Origin: Planctomycetota bacterium | GTDB lineage: Bacteria; Planctomycetota; UBA1135 | Direction: 5' to 3' | Assembly (NCBI GenBank): GCA_027623295.1 | Contig: JAQBXR010000003.1 | Coordinates: 92,705 to 156,704, forward strand | Length of the DNA: 64,000 nt | Part shown: piece by piece, positions 8,301 to 16,487 of the stretch | Position numbering within the stretch: the stretch's first letter is position 1 | How the letters are laid out: every line of letters begins with the position of its first letter | Position numbers and translations under genes: made by a program | The notes under the pieces: generated by a model | The model's input: only the letters and a program-made list of their open reading frames with translations | The model's database searches: none | Told to the model about the DNA's origin: nothing

Positions 8301-8849
8301 ATGCAGCTCATGTCCGAGCCCGATTGCATTGAAATCCAACACGTCCTGGTTTCTTTCAAGGAAACCCCGGTCGCCGCAGACCGTACCAGAGAAGAAGCTG
8401 AAGCTCTTGCAGCGCAACTTTTGGAGCGCGCCAAAGGAGGCGATGACTTCACCGCCATGGTCCGCGAATTCTCCGATGACCCCGTTCACGAAGAAGATCC
8501 CTCTCCTGGTGTTTACAAAATGATAAACACCGGTGTTGATGGATCAGACTTCGGTCAAGTTATTTCGGAGTTGAACGGCCGCGCTGCCGAAAAGGAAGCC
8601 GAGCTAACCAAGAAGATCGAAGAAGGCGACATGGCCGTCGACGAGGCGCAAACCGTCATGCAGGACTTCGTGGAGGAGCTTCAGGCTGAGGCCGCTAAGC
8701 GTCAAGGTGACACCCCACACCCACGCGCTGCCATGGTCGCAGCCTTTGGTGATGTTGGTTTCTCTTTGGCTGAAGGCGAAGTCGGTATCGCTTCGTTTGA
8801 TGAAGAGAAATCGCCCTTCGGTTGGCACATCATTAAGCGTCTCGCTTAA
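8301..8849 (+). CDS. Parvulin-type peptidyl-prolyl isomerase with helical insert
   Basis: The N-terminal half IEIQHVLVSFKETPV, GDDFTAMVREFSDDP and the C-terminal half AFGDVGFSLAEGEVG, SPFGWHIIKRL form one rotamase (PpiC) domain. Between them, where parvulins normally have a short loop, sit about 55 charged, probably helical residues (AAEKEAELTKKIEEG to ELQAEAAKRQGD). No signal peptide is visible, so the protein is probably cytoplasmic. ATG 8301 or 8310 are both possible; neither has a strong ribosome-binding site. Stands alone between convergent genes. Confidence 0.75.
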   Translation: MQLMSEPDCIEIQHVLVSFKETPVAADRTREEAEALAAQLLERAKGGDDFTAMVREFSDDPVHEEDPSPGVYKMINTGVDGSDFGQVISELNGRAAEKEAELTKKIEEGDMAVDEAQTVMQDFVEELQAEAAKRQGDTPHPRAAMVAAFGDVGFSLAEGEVGIASFDEEKSPFGWHIIKRLA

Positions 8850-8889
8850 GCGCAAGGCGAGCAGCTAGAATCACGAATAGCTGGTTCCG

Positions 8890-10842
8890 TTATTCTGCTG
8901 CTATTAACTTCACTGGCAGAGTTTCCTCTTCGCCAGTGAAGGAGTAACAAGAACTTGTACGGTTCAGCACGTCCTTGGCACAGTCCGGGCGTTGATATCC
9001 CTCGACTAGTTCTTCTAAGATTCCATACACCGCCGGCAGCGCACCTTTATTAAGCGCAGCCTCTAATTGGGCGAGTAAACGCGCCACAGTTGCAAGATCG
9101 GAACCGTTTTCCAAAGCTTTAAAAATCTTCGGGTGCGAAGTGGATTCGGTACGACCGGGGTCGACCAGCAACTCCTCCACTAATTTTTCGCCAGGACGCA
9201 GCCCAGTGAACTCGATAGGCACTTCACGTCCGGTACCTCGGGTTGCTAATTCAACCATGCGTTTCGCTAAATCCAAAATGCGCACAGGCTTGCCCATATC
9301 GAGAAGATAAACCTCGCCGGAACAACCCATTGCAGAGGCCTGCACCACCAATTGAGCCGCCTCAGGAATGGTCATGAAGTAGCGCATGACATTGGGGTCG
9401 GTCACCGTCACCGGCCCGCCAGATGCGATTTGGTGGCGGAAGAGCGGGACTACGGAGCCTGCACTGTCGAGCACGTTGCCAAAGCGAACAATCGTGAAAC
9501 GTGTTGTTGGGTCTGGATTATGGCGTTGCGCTTGAGCCTTCTTCGCTTCTTCATCGACCAATAAAACCGCAAGTTCTGCTAGCCGCTTACTGGCACCCAT
9601 AACGTTGCATGGGCGTACGGCTTTGTCGGTAGATACAAAAAGAAAGTTCGTGACGCCGTGGCGCACCGAGGCGCGTGCAGCGGAAAACGTTCCCATCGCA
9701 TTATTGCGCACGCCTTCCACAGGGTTTTGTTCCACCAGCGGCACATGCTTATACGCCGCTGCGTGATAAACCGATTCCACTTGAAAACGTTTCAGCGTGT
9801 TGCCTAAACGATCTTCATCCAATACAGACCCGAGCACGGCCGCGACATTCAAGTCCGGGTACAGTTCATGCAGCTGCATTTCAATGCGGTAAAGCGCGTA
9901 CTCGTTGGTCTCGAACAGAACCAATTGACGGGGCTTAAGAGCCGCAACCTGGCGACAAAGTTCACTGCCGATAGAACCGCCTGCGCCTGTTACCATAACC
10001 GAATGTCCGGGGATGACTTTTCGTAGAAGATTGTCATCAGGCAAAACCGTGTTGCGCCCAAGCAAATCCTTCACTTGCACTTCTGCTAAGTCCGATACAT
10101 TTTGCCCGCCACGTACAAGGTCCAGAAAGTTTGGAACTTCTAAGATTGCTAGCCCGGCCTTTTCCAGGACTTGAATCATTTGCCGACGATGCGAGGCTTC
10201 CGATGAGGGCGCAGCAAGCAAGGCTTTCTGAATGCCGTGCTTTTGTATTAGCTTCGCAATGCGTGCTGGAGGGTAAACATCGAGCTCCGCCATGCGAACT
10301 CCCCACTTGGAAGGCTCATCGTCAAGAAAAGCCACTGGGCGCATTTCTTGACTAAACGAAAGTGCTTGTGCCAACTGCAAACCAGCGGACCCGGCCCCAT
10401 AAATCAAAACCGGTTCTACTTTTTTCCCGTCACGCATGAGGTGACGCGCAATGCGTTGCAAAATTTCGCGACTGGCGACCACCAGAGTAATCGCAATGAA
10501 AGGCTCGAAAATCAACACCGATCGCGGCACCGATTGCAGACGCATCATAAAAACGGCCGCACCAAAGGCCAGCGTCGAAATGGCCACACCCTGAATCGTT
10601 TGCACCACCAACCTTTGGTTCGGCAGGCGCAGCAAGGATTTATAGAGCCCCACGAAAGTGAAGGCTGGAATCCGAACCGCGATCAGCGCCAAAGCCATCC
10701 AGGAATAGTTACCCCAGTAATCCGGCGCGAAAGTCGTACGACGCACCGCCAACGCAATCCATAATGCAAGAGCCGAAATCCCCATGTCCATGAGGATGAG
10801 CAGCATGCGCTTTTGCCGGCGGGAAAGGTTGTTGATGAACAT
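8890..10842 (-). CDS. Membrane UDP-GlcNAc 4,6-dehydratase (PglF/WbpM/CapD family)
   Basis: Makes UDP-2-acetamido-2,6-dideoxy-4-keto-hexose, precursor of bacillosamine/QuiNAc-type sugars. Residues 1-130 hold about four membrane segments, followed by a first Rossmann domain (YGAGSAGLQLAQAL) and the catalytic SDR domain starting VMVTGAGGSIGSELCRQ near residue 285. STDKAVRPCNVMGASKRLAE carries the substituted catalytic motif (MxxxK) of this family. 650 aa is the usual long form. It is monocistronic with an extended -10 upstream. The PglE-like aminotransferase and PglC-like transferase at the far end of the locus could use its product; no PglD-type acetyltransferase is visible. Confidence 0.88.
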   Translation of the reverse strand: MFINNLSRRQKRMLLILMDMGISALALWIALAVRRTTFAPDYWGNYSWMALALIAVRIPAFTFVGLYKSLLRLPNQRLVVQTIQGVAISTLAFGAAVFMMRLQSVPRSVLIFEPFIAITLVVASREILQRIARHLMRDGKKVEPVLIYGAGSAGLQLAQALSFSQEMRPVAFLDDEPSKWGVRMAELDVYPPARIAKLIQKHGIQKALLAAPSSEASHRRQMIQVLEKAGLAILEVPNFLDLVRGGQNVSDLAEVQVKDLLGRNTVLPDDNLLRKVIPGHSVMVTGAGGSIGSELCRQVAALKPRQLVLFETNEYALYRIEMQLHELYPDLNVAAVLGSVLDEDRLGNTLKRFQVESVYHAAAYKHVPLVEQNPVEGVRNNAMGTFSAARASVRHGVTNFLFVSTDKAVRPCNVMGASKRLAELAVLLVDEEAKKAQAQRHNPDPTTRFTIVRFGNVLDSAGSVVPLFRHQIASGGPVTVTDPNVMRYFMTIPEAAQLVVQASAMGCSGEVYLLDMGKPVRILDLAKRMVELATRGTGREVPIEFTGLRPGEKLVEELLVDPGRTESTSHPKIFKALENGSDLATVARLLAQLEAALNKGALPAVYGILEELVEGYQRPDCAKDVLNRTSSCYSFTGEEETLPVKLIAAE

Positions 10843-10894
10843 TTAGCAGGAGGCTTGTGGCTCCGGAGCGGCCTGGGTCGCTCGGAGCGCCGAT

Positions 10895-10900
10895 ATTGTA
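10895..10900 (-). promoter_or_regulatory. Candidate extended -10 promoter of the dehydratase gene
   Basis: TACAAT preceded by TGC (extended -10) on the minus strand, about 52 nt before the ATG at 10842. No good -35 at 17 nt. By-eye call. Confidence 0.35.
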
Positions 10901-11030
10901 GCAAAGGCCGCAATAAACCCTGGGACACTGAAGGGCCACAGACCTATCGTTTAAAGGGGCTTTTTAGGAAGATGCTTTTGGACGACGCCGAGCATCTCTT
11001 ACTTCAACACTTTTCCTGGTTGGGAATGGC

Positions 11031-12062
11031 CTACTTCGAAGCACGCTTTTTGTGTCCCCTTTCAGCGGCTCGCAAGGCAACCCACAATAGGAGGAAAAGC
11101 AGCGCAAGGCCTCCGAGCACCAAAAGCCGCGTTGAAGCGCCTAATTTCCCGTACTGCCAGGCCACACCGACCATGGTGGCCATTAGTGCGTATTCCGCTA
11201 AGGCGGTTTTTCGATGCCCCCATCCCGCGTTGGCCAAGCGTTGATAGGCGTGAGTCCGATGTGCTTCCCAGATCCGGTCTCCCTTCATGAGGCGACGAAT
11301 TAGGGTCGCCGTAGCATCAACCCAGAACGGAGAAAACACAATAAGCGGCTGCCACAAGTCCATGGACTGGTGTTTGACCCCAAGAAAAGTCACCATGGCC
11401 ACGAGATAGCCCAGAGGCGCCGCTGCGACATCGCCCATGAATATCTTTGCGGGCGGGAAATTCCAACACAGGAAGCCGGCGCCGCTGGTGGCAATAACAG
11501 AGCAAAGTAGGGCTAAAGAAACATCGCCGCTGCTCCACGCCAAAACCGCGCAACCACCAAAGCCGAACACCGTCATGCCTCCTGCGAAGCCATCCATGCC
11601 GTCCATGAAATTGTAGAGGTTGGTAAACCAAACCGTGAGAATGAGGGCGAACGGGATTGCCAGCCAGCCTAAATCCAACGGCTGGTCGGATATCCCGGGC
11701 AGCGGGATTGCGAGTTCATGGGAACCGCCAAGCACCAAACAAAACGCTGCTGCAAGGTGAATAGCCAGGCGAACACTGGAGCGGATTGGCCGACGATCAT
11801 CTAAGAAAGAAATCGCAGCAACCAAAACAAAACCCAGAAGGGCGGTTGGATTGGGGAAAAAGGATGCACCCTGAAACCTTTGCCAAACCTCAATAAGAAG
11901 CAGGCCCACCACGATGGCTAACCCACCTCCGCTCGGAGTACTCTTCTTATGCAGAGATCGGTGGTTGGGCTCAGCAACAGTACGGAACCAATTCCCCGCC
12001 CCCATCAACCAACGCGTGCCAGCGCAGGTAAAAAGGAAAATCCCAAGGTTTAGGGGAATCAT
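11031..12062 (-). CDS. MraY/WecA-family polyprenyl-phosphate HexNAc-1-P transferase
   Basis: Integral membrane enzyme, 343 aa with about ten hydrophobic segments. It transfers a HexNAc-1-phosphate to undecaprenyl phosphate to prime glycan synthesis. Family motifs: HKKSTPSGGGLAI, SFLDDRRPI (catalytic Asp pair), NLYNFMDGMDGFAGG and the C-terminal HRTHAYQRL. The motif set resembles WbpL/WecA more than peptidoglycan MraY. The ATG at 12062 is clear. It lies about 100 bp downstream of the glycosyltransferase gene in the same direction. A second, unrelated priming enzyme (PglC-like) sits at 29215-29850. Confidence 0.85.
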   Translation of the reverse strand: MIPLNLGIFLFTCAGTRWLMGAGNWFRTVAEPNHRSLHKKSTPSGGGLAIVVGLLLIEVWQRFQGASFFPNPTALLGFVLVAAISFLDDRRPIRSSVRLAIHLAAAFCLVLGGSHELAIPLPGISDQPLDLGWLAIPFALILTVWFTNLYNFMDGMDGFAGGMTVFGFGGCAVLAWSSGDVSLALLCSVIATSGAGFLCWNFPPAKIFMGDVAAAPLGYLVAMVTFLGVKHQSMDLWQPLIVFSPFWVDATATLIRRLMKGDRIWEAHRTHAYQRLANAGWGHRKTALAEYALMATMVGVAWQYGKLGASTRLLVLGGLALLFLLLWVALRAAERGHKKRASK

Positions 12063-12159
12063 CGGCTCTAAAGAAACCGTAAAGGGGGGTGACGACGAAG
12101 GTCGCTCAGGCTGAGGATACCAAGCCGGGCGATGTCATCCACAGCCTACTCCGTTTGCC

Positions 12160-13008
12160 CTATTTCCAAGCCCAACCGTGCTTTTGGAAATACTTCCAGG
12201 CCGAAACACAAAACATGCGGATATGGGCCAACCCCTTGCGCGACGCGCCGCCACCAAAGTGCTCAATCACTACAGCAGGTTCATACGCGAGAGGAGCGAT
12301 CTCTCTAACCATCCTGCTTAAGTCATTGTCCTCAAAGTAGAGGAAGTAGCGTGGATCGAAACCGCCGGCTTGCTGCAGGGCTCGGGTGCGACAAAAAAGA
12401 AAGCAGCCGCTCAAAACCGGCAGGCCAATTCTCGATTCCTCAATGCCCATGTCGGCAATGGCATAACGGTTTAGCCTAGTTTGGAATTTAGACTGAATCA
12501 GCCGAGGGGCGAATCCGCGCAGAAAGAGATCCGCCATGTTGGGGTCCTCTTTGCATAGATGTTGATTGTCTCCAGCTCCTGAGCGGACCCTAGGCGCCAG
12601 CATTCCTACTTCTGAATTTTCCTCCATGAAGCCGACGGCCTTGACGAGCGCATCTTCATCCATAACGGCGTCTGGGTTAAGCACCAAATAGTAGCGCTTT
12701 CGGCAACGCAAAATCCCTAGGTTGTGGCCACGGCCATAGCCGAGATTCCGCTTAGCCGGATGAATCTCAACCGGGCCAACTCCATCTACATCCCAGACCT
12801 CATCAAGCACTTCCTGAATCCGATGGCCCCAACCTCGGCCTGGGCCGTTGTCCACCATGAGCAAATCGACTGCGCCAATCACGCCTTCTCGTAATGCACG
12901 GTGCGCGGCAAAAGAAGCCGCGCGCAAAGTTTGTTTAAGAAAGTTGAGATTAGGGTCATAAGAAACCACCGAAATCGTTAGCCCGGGAACTCGCGATTTT
13001 TCCATCAT
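12160..13008 (-). CDS. GT2-family glycosyltransferase (WbbL-like)
   Basis: Cytoplasmic or membrane-peripheral nucleotide-sugar transferase acting on the lipid-linked glycan. Start TISVVSYDPNLNFLKQTL, then LLMVDNGPGRG, GRGHNLGI, YYLVLNPDAVMDEDAL (DXD-like) and the acceptor-site GGFDPRYFLYFEDNDLSRMV are typical of rhamnosyltransferase-like GT2 enzymes. The two adjacent ATGs at 13008/13005 directly follow the TAG of the Wzt gene; the frame extends upstream into wzt but that part is not conserved-looking. Sugar specificity unknown. Confidence 0.82.
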   Translation of the reverse strand: MMEKSRVPGLTISVVSYDPNLNFLKQTLRAASFAAHRALREGVIGAVDLLMVDNGPGRGWGHRIQEVLDEVWDVDGVGPVEIHPAKRNLGYGRGHNLGILRCRKRYYLVLNPDAVMDEDALVKAVGFMEENSEVGMLAPRVRSGAGDNQHLCKEDPNMADLFLRGFAPRLIQSKFQTRLNRYAIADMGIEESRIGLPVLSGCFLFCRTRALQQAGGFDPRYFLYFEDNDLSRMVREIAPLAYEPAVVIEHFGGGASRKGLAHIRMFCVSAWKYFQKHGWAWK

Positions 13009-13009
13009 C

Positions 13010-13777
13010 CTAGGCCTCAAAACCCTTTTCATAAGCTTCAATCACTTCATCTACCGGGCCATCCATGATGACTTTTCCACCCTCTAACCAAAGTATGCGG
13101 TTGGCAATGCGCCGCAAAATATTCATGGAGTGAGAAACGGTAATCACGATTGGCGTCCGCTCGATCAACTCTTCCATACGACCGACAGCCTTCTCCCGAA
13201 AGCCTTGATCGCCACCGCCAAAAACTTCGTCTAAAAGTAGAATCTCCGGCTGAATGGAGGTGACCGAAGTGAAAGCAAGACGCATGCCCATGCCGCGAGA
13301 ATAGTACTTAACCGGAGTTTGGCGGAACTTCTCTAGTTCTGCAAACTCAAAGATGGCATCTGCTCTCTTCAACATTTCTTCACGGCTAATCCCGAACAGA
13401 GCGCCTGCCTGTTCCACGTTTTCCTCACCGGTTAATTCGGGCTGAAAGCCGAGGCCCACTTGAAAAAGAGGAACCACAAAGCCTTCGAGCTCAACACTCC
13501 CGTGGCTTGGTCGATAGATCCCCGCAATCACTCGCAAGAGACTGCTTTTCCCGGCACCATTTCGCCCAACAATCCCAACCCGATCTCCGGGCGAAAAGGA
13601 AAGATGAACGCCATCTAGCGCGCGGAAAACCTGTTTCGCGTTGGATTCCTTCGCGCCCAACTTTAAGGCGCCCAAAAGGGCAGCCTTCAAGCTGGGCCGC
13701 CTATTTTCGTAGGAGCGGAAATCCAGCCCTACATCAACCAGGTTGATTTTGGCGTTAGAGTCGGAAAACGATTTCAT
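13010..13777 (-). CDS. Polysaccharide ABC exporter ATPase (Wzt/TagH type)
   Basis: ATP-binding subunit of an ABC exporter that flips a completed lipid-linked polysaccharide. Walker A GRNGAGKSS, FQVGLGFQPELTGEENV, signature YSRGMGMRL, Walker B EILLLDEVFGGGD and H-loop TVSHSMN follow the Wzt/TagH pattern. It ends shortly after the nucleotide-binding domain (about 255 aa), so it lacks the C-terminal glycan-binding domain that E. coli O8/O9a Wzt uses to recognise a terminated chain. ATG 13777 lies inside the 3' end of the permease gene. Confidence 0.86.
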   Translation of the reverse strand: MKSFSDSNAKINLVDVGLDFRSYENRRPSLKAALLGALKLGAKESNAKQVFRALDGVHLSFSPGDRVGIVGRNGAGKSSLLRVIAGIYRPSHGSVELEGFVVPLFQVGLGFQPELTGEENVEQAGALFGISREEMLKRADAIFEFAELEKFRQTPVKYYSRGMGMRLAFTSVTSIQPEILLLDEVFGGGDQGFREKAVGRMEELIERTPIVITVSHSMNILRRIANRILWLEGGKVIMDGPVDEVIEAYEKGFEA

Positions 13778-14519
13778 CTTTATAACGTGCAACGACTAAG
13801 CTTCCCGCCAATGCAGCAACGGAAGAAATGACAACCGCTAAAACGATCGTCTCCACCGGTGGGAGCTCCGAAAGTGTGATCGGGCTATCGAACATCTGAA
13901 GTAGGTAATAAGCGGGATTGAGCTTGAAGTATGGAAGCAAGTTCTCCGGGATTGCGGTAAATGGCAACAGGACTGGCGTGACATAGAACCAAGCCTTCAA
14001 GATTACGGAGATTAAATGCTCCGTATCGCGATAGTAAACAACCAACACGCTGGAAATCGCTGCAATGCCGTAGCCAAATCCAAACAAACAAAGAACGGAA
14101 AGCGGCAGAATCAGCAAGGACCAACTTGGCCGAAACCCGACAAACCAAACGATGATCGCAAGGGCTAAAAGCGAAAGCGTATATTCTGTAATCGCAAAGA
14201 GCGCCCGCCGCATTGGAAAAATCCAGATGGGGATTGCAACTTGCAACAATATTTTTTCGCCAGAAATAAGAGCCTTGCTCCCCTGCCCAATGCACGCCGT
14301 CAAGCATTGCCAAGGCAAAAGACATGCAAAGAGATGCAATGCAAATCCGCCCGGACCAGTGTCACGAGAAAATAGAAAGGAGAAGGCGACCGTCATCGCC
14401 GAAAGCATGAGAATGGGGTTCAGCAATGACCAAACAAACCCAAGAACCGAACGTCGGTACTTTAAGGCTAGGTCTTGGCGCAGAAAGTTCTGAACAATGA
14501 CCAGCGAGGAATTTGCCAT
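13755..14519 (-). CDS. Polysaccharide ABC exporter permease (Wzm type)
   Basis: ABC-2 transporter membrane subunit, 254 aa with six hydrophobic segments. NFLRQDLALKYRRSVLGFVWSLLNP at the N-terminus is the hallmark of Wzm/TagG permeases. The C-terminal part FYVTPVLLPFTAIPENLLPY, then NPAYYLLQMFDSPI, is likewise typical. It pairs with the overlapping ATPase gene downstream. Together they should export an O-antigen-like or capsule-like chain across the inner membrane. Confidence 0.87.
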   Translation of the reverse strand: MANSSLVIVQNFLRQDLALKYRRSVLGFVWSLLNPILMLSAMTVAFSFLFSRDTGPGGFALHLFACLLPWQCLTACIGQGSKALISGEKILLQVAIPIWIFPMRRALFAITEYTLSLLALAIIVWFVGFRPSWSLLILPLSVLCLFGFGYGIAAISSVLVVYYRDTEHLISVILKAWFYVTPVLLPFTAIPENLLPYFKLNPAYYLLQMFDSPITLSELPPVETIVLAVVISSVAALAGSLVVARYKDEIVFRL

Positions 14520-14578
14520 GGTGGGACTCAGCTTGCTGAGGATTGAGGAACGGACCTCATGAAGAAGGTTCGTTTACG

Positions 14579-15646
14579 TTAGCGTCGAAGAAGCCGTCGC
14601 AGGGCAGAACCCAAGCGAAACTCCAAACGACCCTGTAGATTGTCCATGCGCGTCCGTTCTGCCTCAAGTTCCGTCTCAAGGTGAAGTCGCTGGACCTCTT
14701 GTTGGTCGTTTTGGTTTTGGAGGTTCTGTAGAGCGATACGCCCAGCCAGCGTCTCCTGAACTCTATCCTCGTAAGCATTCACCCACCCATCTAACTCAGA
14801 TGCAAGCCTAGCCGACTCCCGCATAAGTGCGTTGAATCGAGCGTCCCGCGGGGGCAGGGCAGGACTGACCGTACTCCATTGGCTTTCATCGGAAGCGCAT
14901 GCGAGCAATTGTTGGTAGAGTTCCAGCCCACTTGGGTCCAGGGAGGAGAATGGCACGCTCTGTAGAGGGGCATGATTCAGCCGGCGGTTCACGGCGTCCA
15001 CCATGGCCTCTTCGTTAAGGCGCACCCCGAAACTGGCGAAGAAGCGGGCGCACCGTTGAGCCTCGGCTTGTGGAGCAGCAAGAATCCCTTCATAGCTCAC
15101 AACGAGCACCTCCGCATCTGCGAGACTTCCACATGCCGAGGCCGTGTACTCCTGCCACAAGAACCCAGCGAGCTCCGGTGAAATCTTATTTCGTTTGTCC
15201 AGAGAAGTCGCGACAGCAGATGGATGACGAAGGCAAAGGACTGCACGCGAAGGGCCAGGGAGCAGTGGCTGCCAAAAAGGAAGCAGCAGGCTCATGCGCG
15301 GATCCTTCATACTCCAACAGGTTGCGGATTCGCTTAAGAGCTTTAAGGATGCAACTGCCTGCTCGCGAAGAGCGTCAAATTCGTTGCCGGAGAAATCACC
15401 GGTCGGCGAAGCCGGAGGGTTTCTCCAATTACCACCATTGCATTGCAGCAACTCCTCGTTAATCCTTCTGATTTCGAGGTTCTCCCAGTAGCCATATTCA
15501 TTATCGGCGCCAGGGCCAGCGAGGCTTTGGGGAGCTCCGAAGCCAACGCCCCCAGCCTCTAACATGCGCGACACCATGGAGGTGCCGCTGCGGTGCATTC
15601 CCAAAACAGGAACGGCAATCGTAGATGTCGAATCCATCGAACCCAT
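14579..15646 (-). CDS. Sulfotransferase-family protein with C-terminal coiled coil
   Basis: Predicted PAPS-dependent sulfotransferase, about 355 aa. The 5'-phosphosulfate loop is VLGMHRSGTSMVSRMLEAGG near the N-terminus, and the 3'-phosphate-binding segment is CLRHPSAVATSLDKR. The last 80 residues (LQNLQNQNDQQEVQRLHLE onwards) are a predicted coiled coil with a basic tail. ATG 15646 lies 4 nt after the stop of the preceding sulfotransferase gene; the GTG at 15667 overlaps that gene and is less likely. Target presumably a sugar of the locus glycan (inference). Confidence 0.78.
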   Translation of the reverse strand: MGSMDSTSTIAVPVLGMHRSGTSMVSRMLEAGGVGFGAPQSLAGPGADNEYGYWENLEIRRINEELLQCNGGNWRNPPASPTGDFSGNEFDALREQAVASLKLLSESATCWSMKDPRMSLLLPFWQPLLPGPSRAVLCLRHPSAVATSLDKRNKISPELAGFLWQEYTASACGSLADAEVLVVSYEGILAAPQAEAQRCARFFASFGVRLNEEAMVDAVNRRLNHAPLQSVPFSSLDPSGLELYQQLLACASDESQWSTVSPALPPRDARFNALMRESARLASELDGWVNAYEDRVQETLAGRIALQNLQNQNDQQEVQRLHLETELEAERTRMDNLQGRLEFRLGSALRRLLRR

Positions 15647-15650
15647 GCTA

Positions 15651-16487
15651 TCAGGCAAGTTGCCCACAGCGTTTTCGATAGGCCTCTAGGCAGCGTTCAC
15701 CATCCGCTAAGCCATGCAGGCGTTCCTGCAAAAGCCGCCCCGCCAAGGCGTAAAGATCTAGATCTAACTCGTTCCTTGCTGCCACATCGGCGAACAGCTC
15801 CGAGCCGCAGGCTTTTTCGGCCTCATTCATGCGCTCTTGAAGAGTGGGCTTCCGGCCTACGGTCACATTCTGTGGAGTCGTCGCAAGATTGATGCCGGAG
15901 AAATGAGGGGCCAACTGCTGCTCCGCCAAGGCAAGACTGGCTTCCAGCTGATCAACCGTTCCACAAACCGCGACTTCTTTTAACCGAGTTCGCGCAAGTT
16001 CTGCATCGGGAACTCTGCGTGCTTCTCGAGGATTACAGGTTAAGACCGATGCGTGGTAGTTGCAAAGTAGATTTACACGGCCACGGTCAAGACGCCACTG
16101 AACATAATCTGGAAAGCTATATTTTTTTGCGTGTTTGCTTCCAGGGGATTCGCTTTTCTGCTTGCGCTCGTATTTGTAAATCGAATGCATTCGATCCAAC
16201 GGATGCCGCAAAAAAACAACTCCGAAAAGGCTACTTTTTTCCACCTCCGGCAAAGGGAAGCGAAGGTGGTGGCTCGACAAAGCCCGCACCTTGGGGCGCT
16301 TCACTAGGTAAGCAGCGATCTCTTCTGGCAAATGAACGGAACTTGCTTGATTGCCATCGTATTCAGCAAAACCTTTGCCAAACTCCCGCTTTAACGCATA
16401 GTCAAATGTGGTCCCTCCATTCTTAAAAATATGGAAGTGCACCAAAACATTTCTTCGCGTTGCCACCTCTTTTTTTCGGCCTAGCAT
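15651..16487 (-). CDS. Sulfotransferase-family protein (Sulfotransfer_2-like)
   Basis: About 278 aa. HFHIFKNGGTTFDYALKREFG carries the PAPS 5'-phosphosulfate loop in the form seen in carbohydrate 2-O/3-O sulfotransferases (FxHxxKxGGTT). VVFLRHPLDRMHSIYKYER is the 3'-phosphate site. The ATG at 16487 overlaps the stop of the GT2-GT4 gene, indicating translational coupling; the TTG 12 codons upstream is unlikely. No membrane anchor. Likely modifies the lipid-linked glycan in the cytoplasm, or less likely an exported one. Confidence 0.78.
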   Translation of the reverse strand: MLGRKKEVATRRNVLVHFHIFKNGGTTFDYALKREFGKGFAEYDGNQASSVHLPEEIAAYLVKRPKVRALSSHHLRFPLPEVEKSSLFGVVFLRHPLDRMHSIYKYERKQKSESPGSKHAKKYSFPDYVQWRLDRGRVNLLCNYHASVLTCNPREARRVPDAELARTRLKEVAVCGTVDQLEASLALAEQQLAPHFSGINLATTPQNVTVGRKPTLQERMNEAEKACGSELFADVAARNELDLDLYALAGRLLQERLHGLADGERCLEAYRKRCGQLA

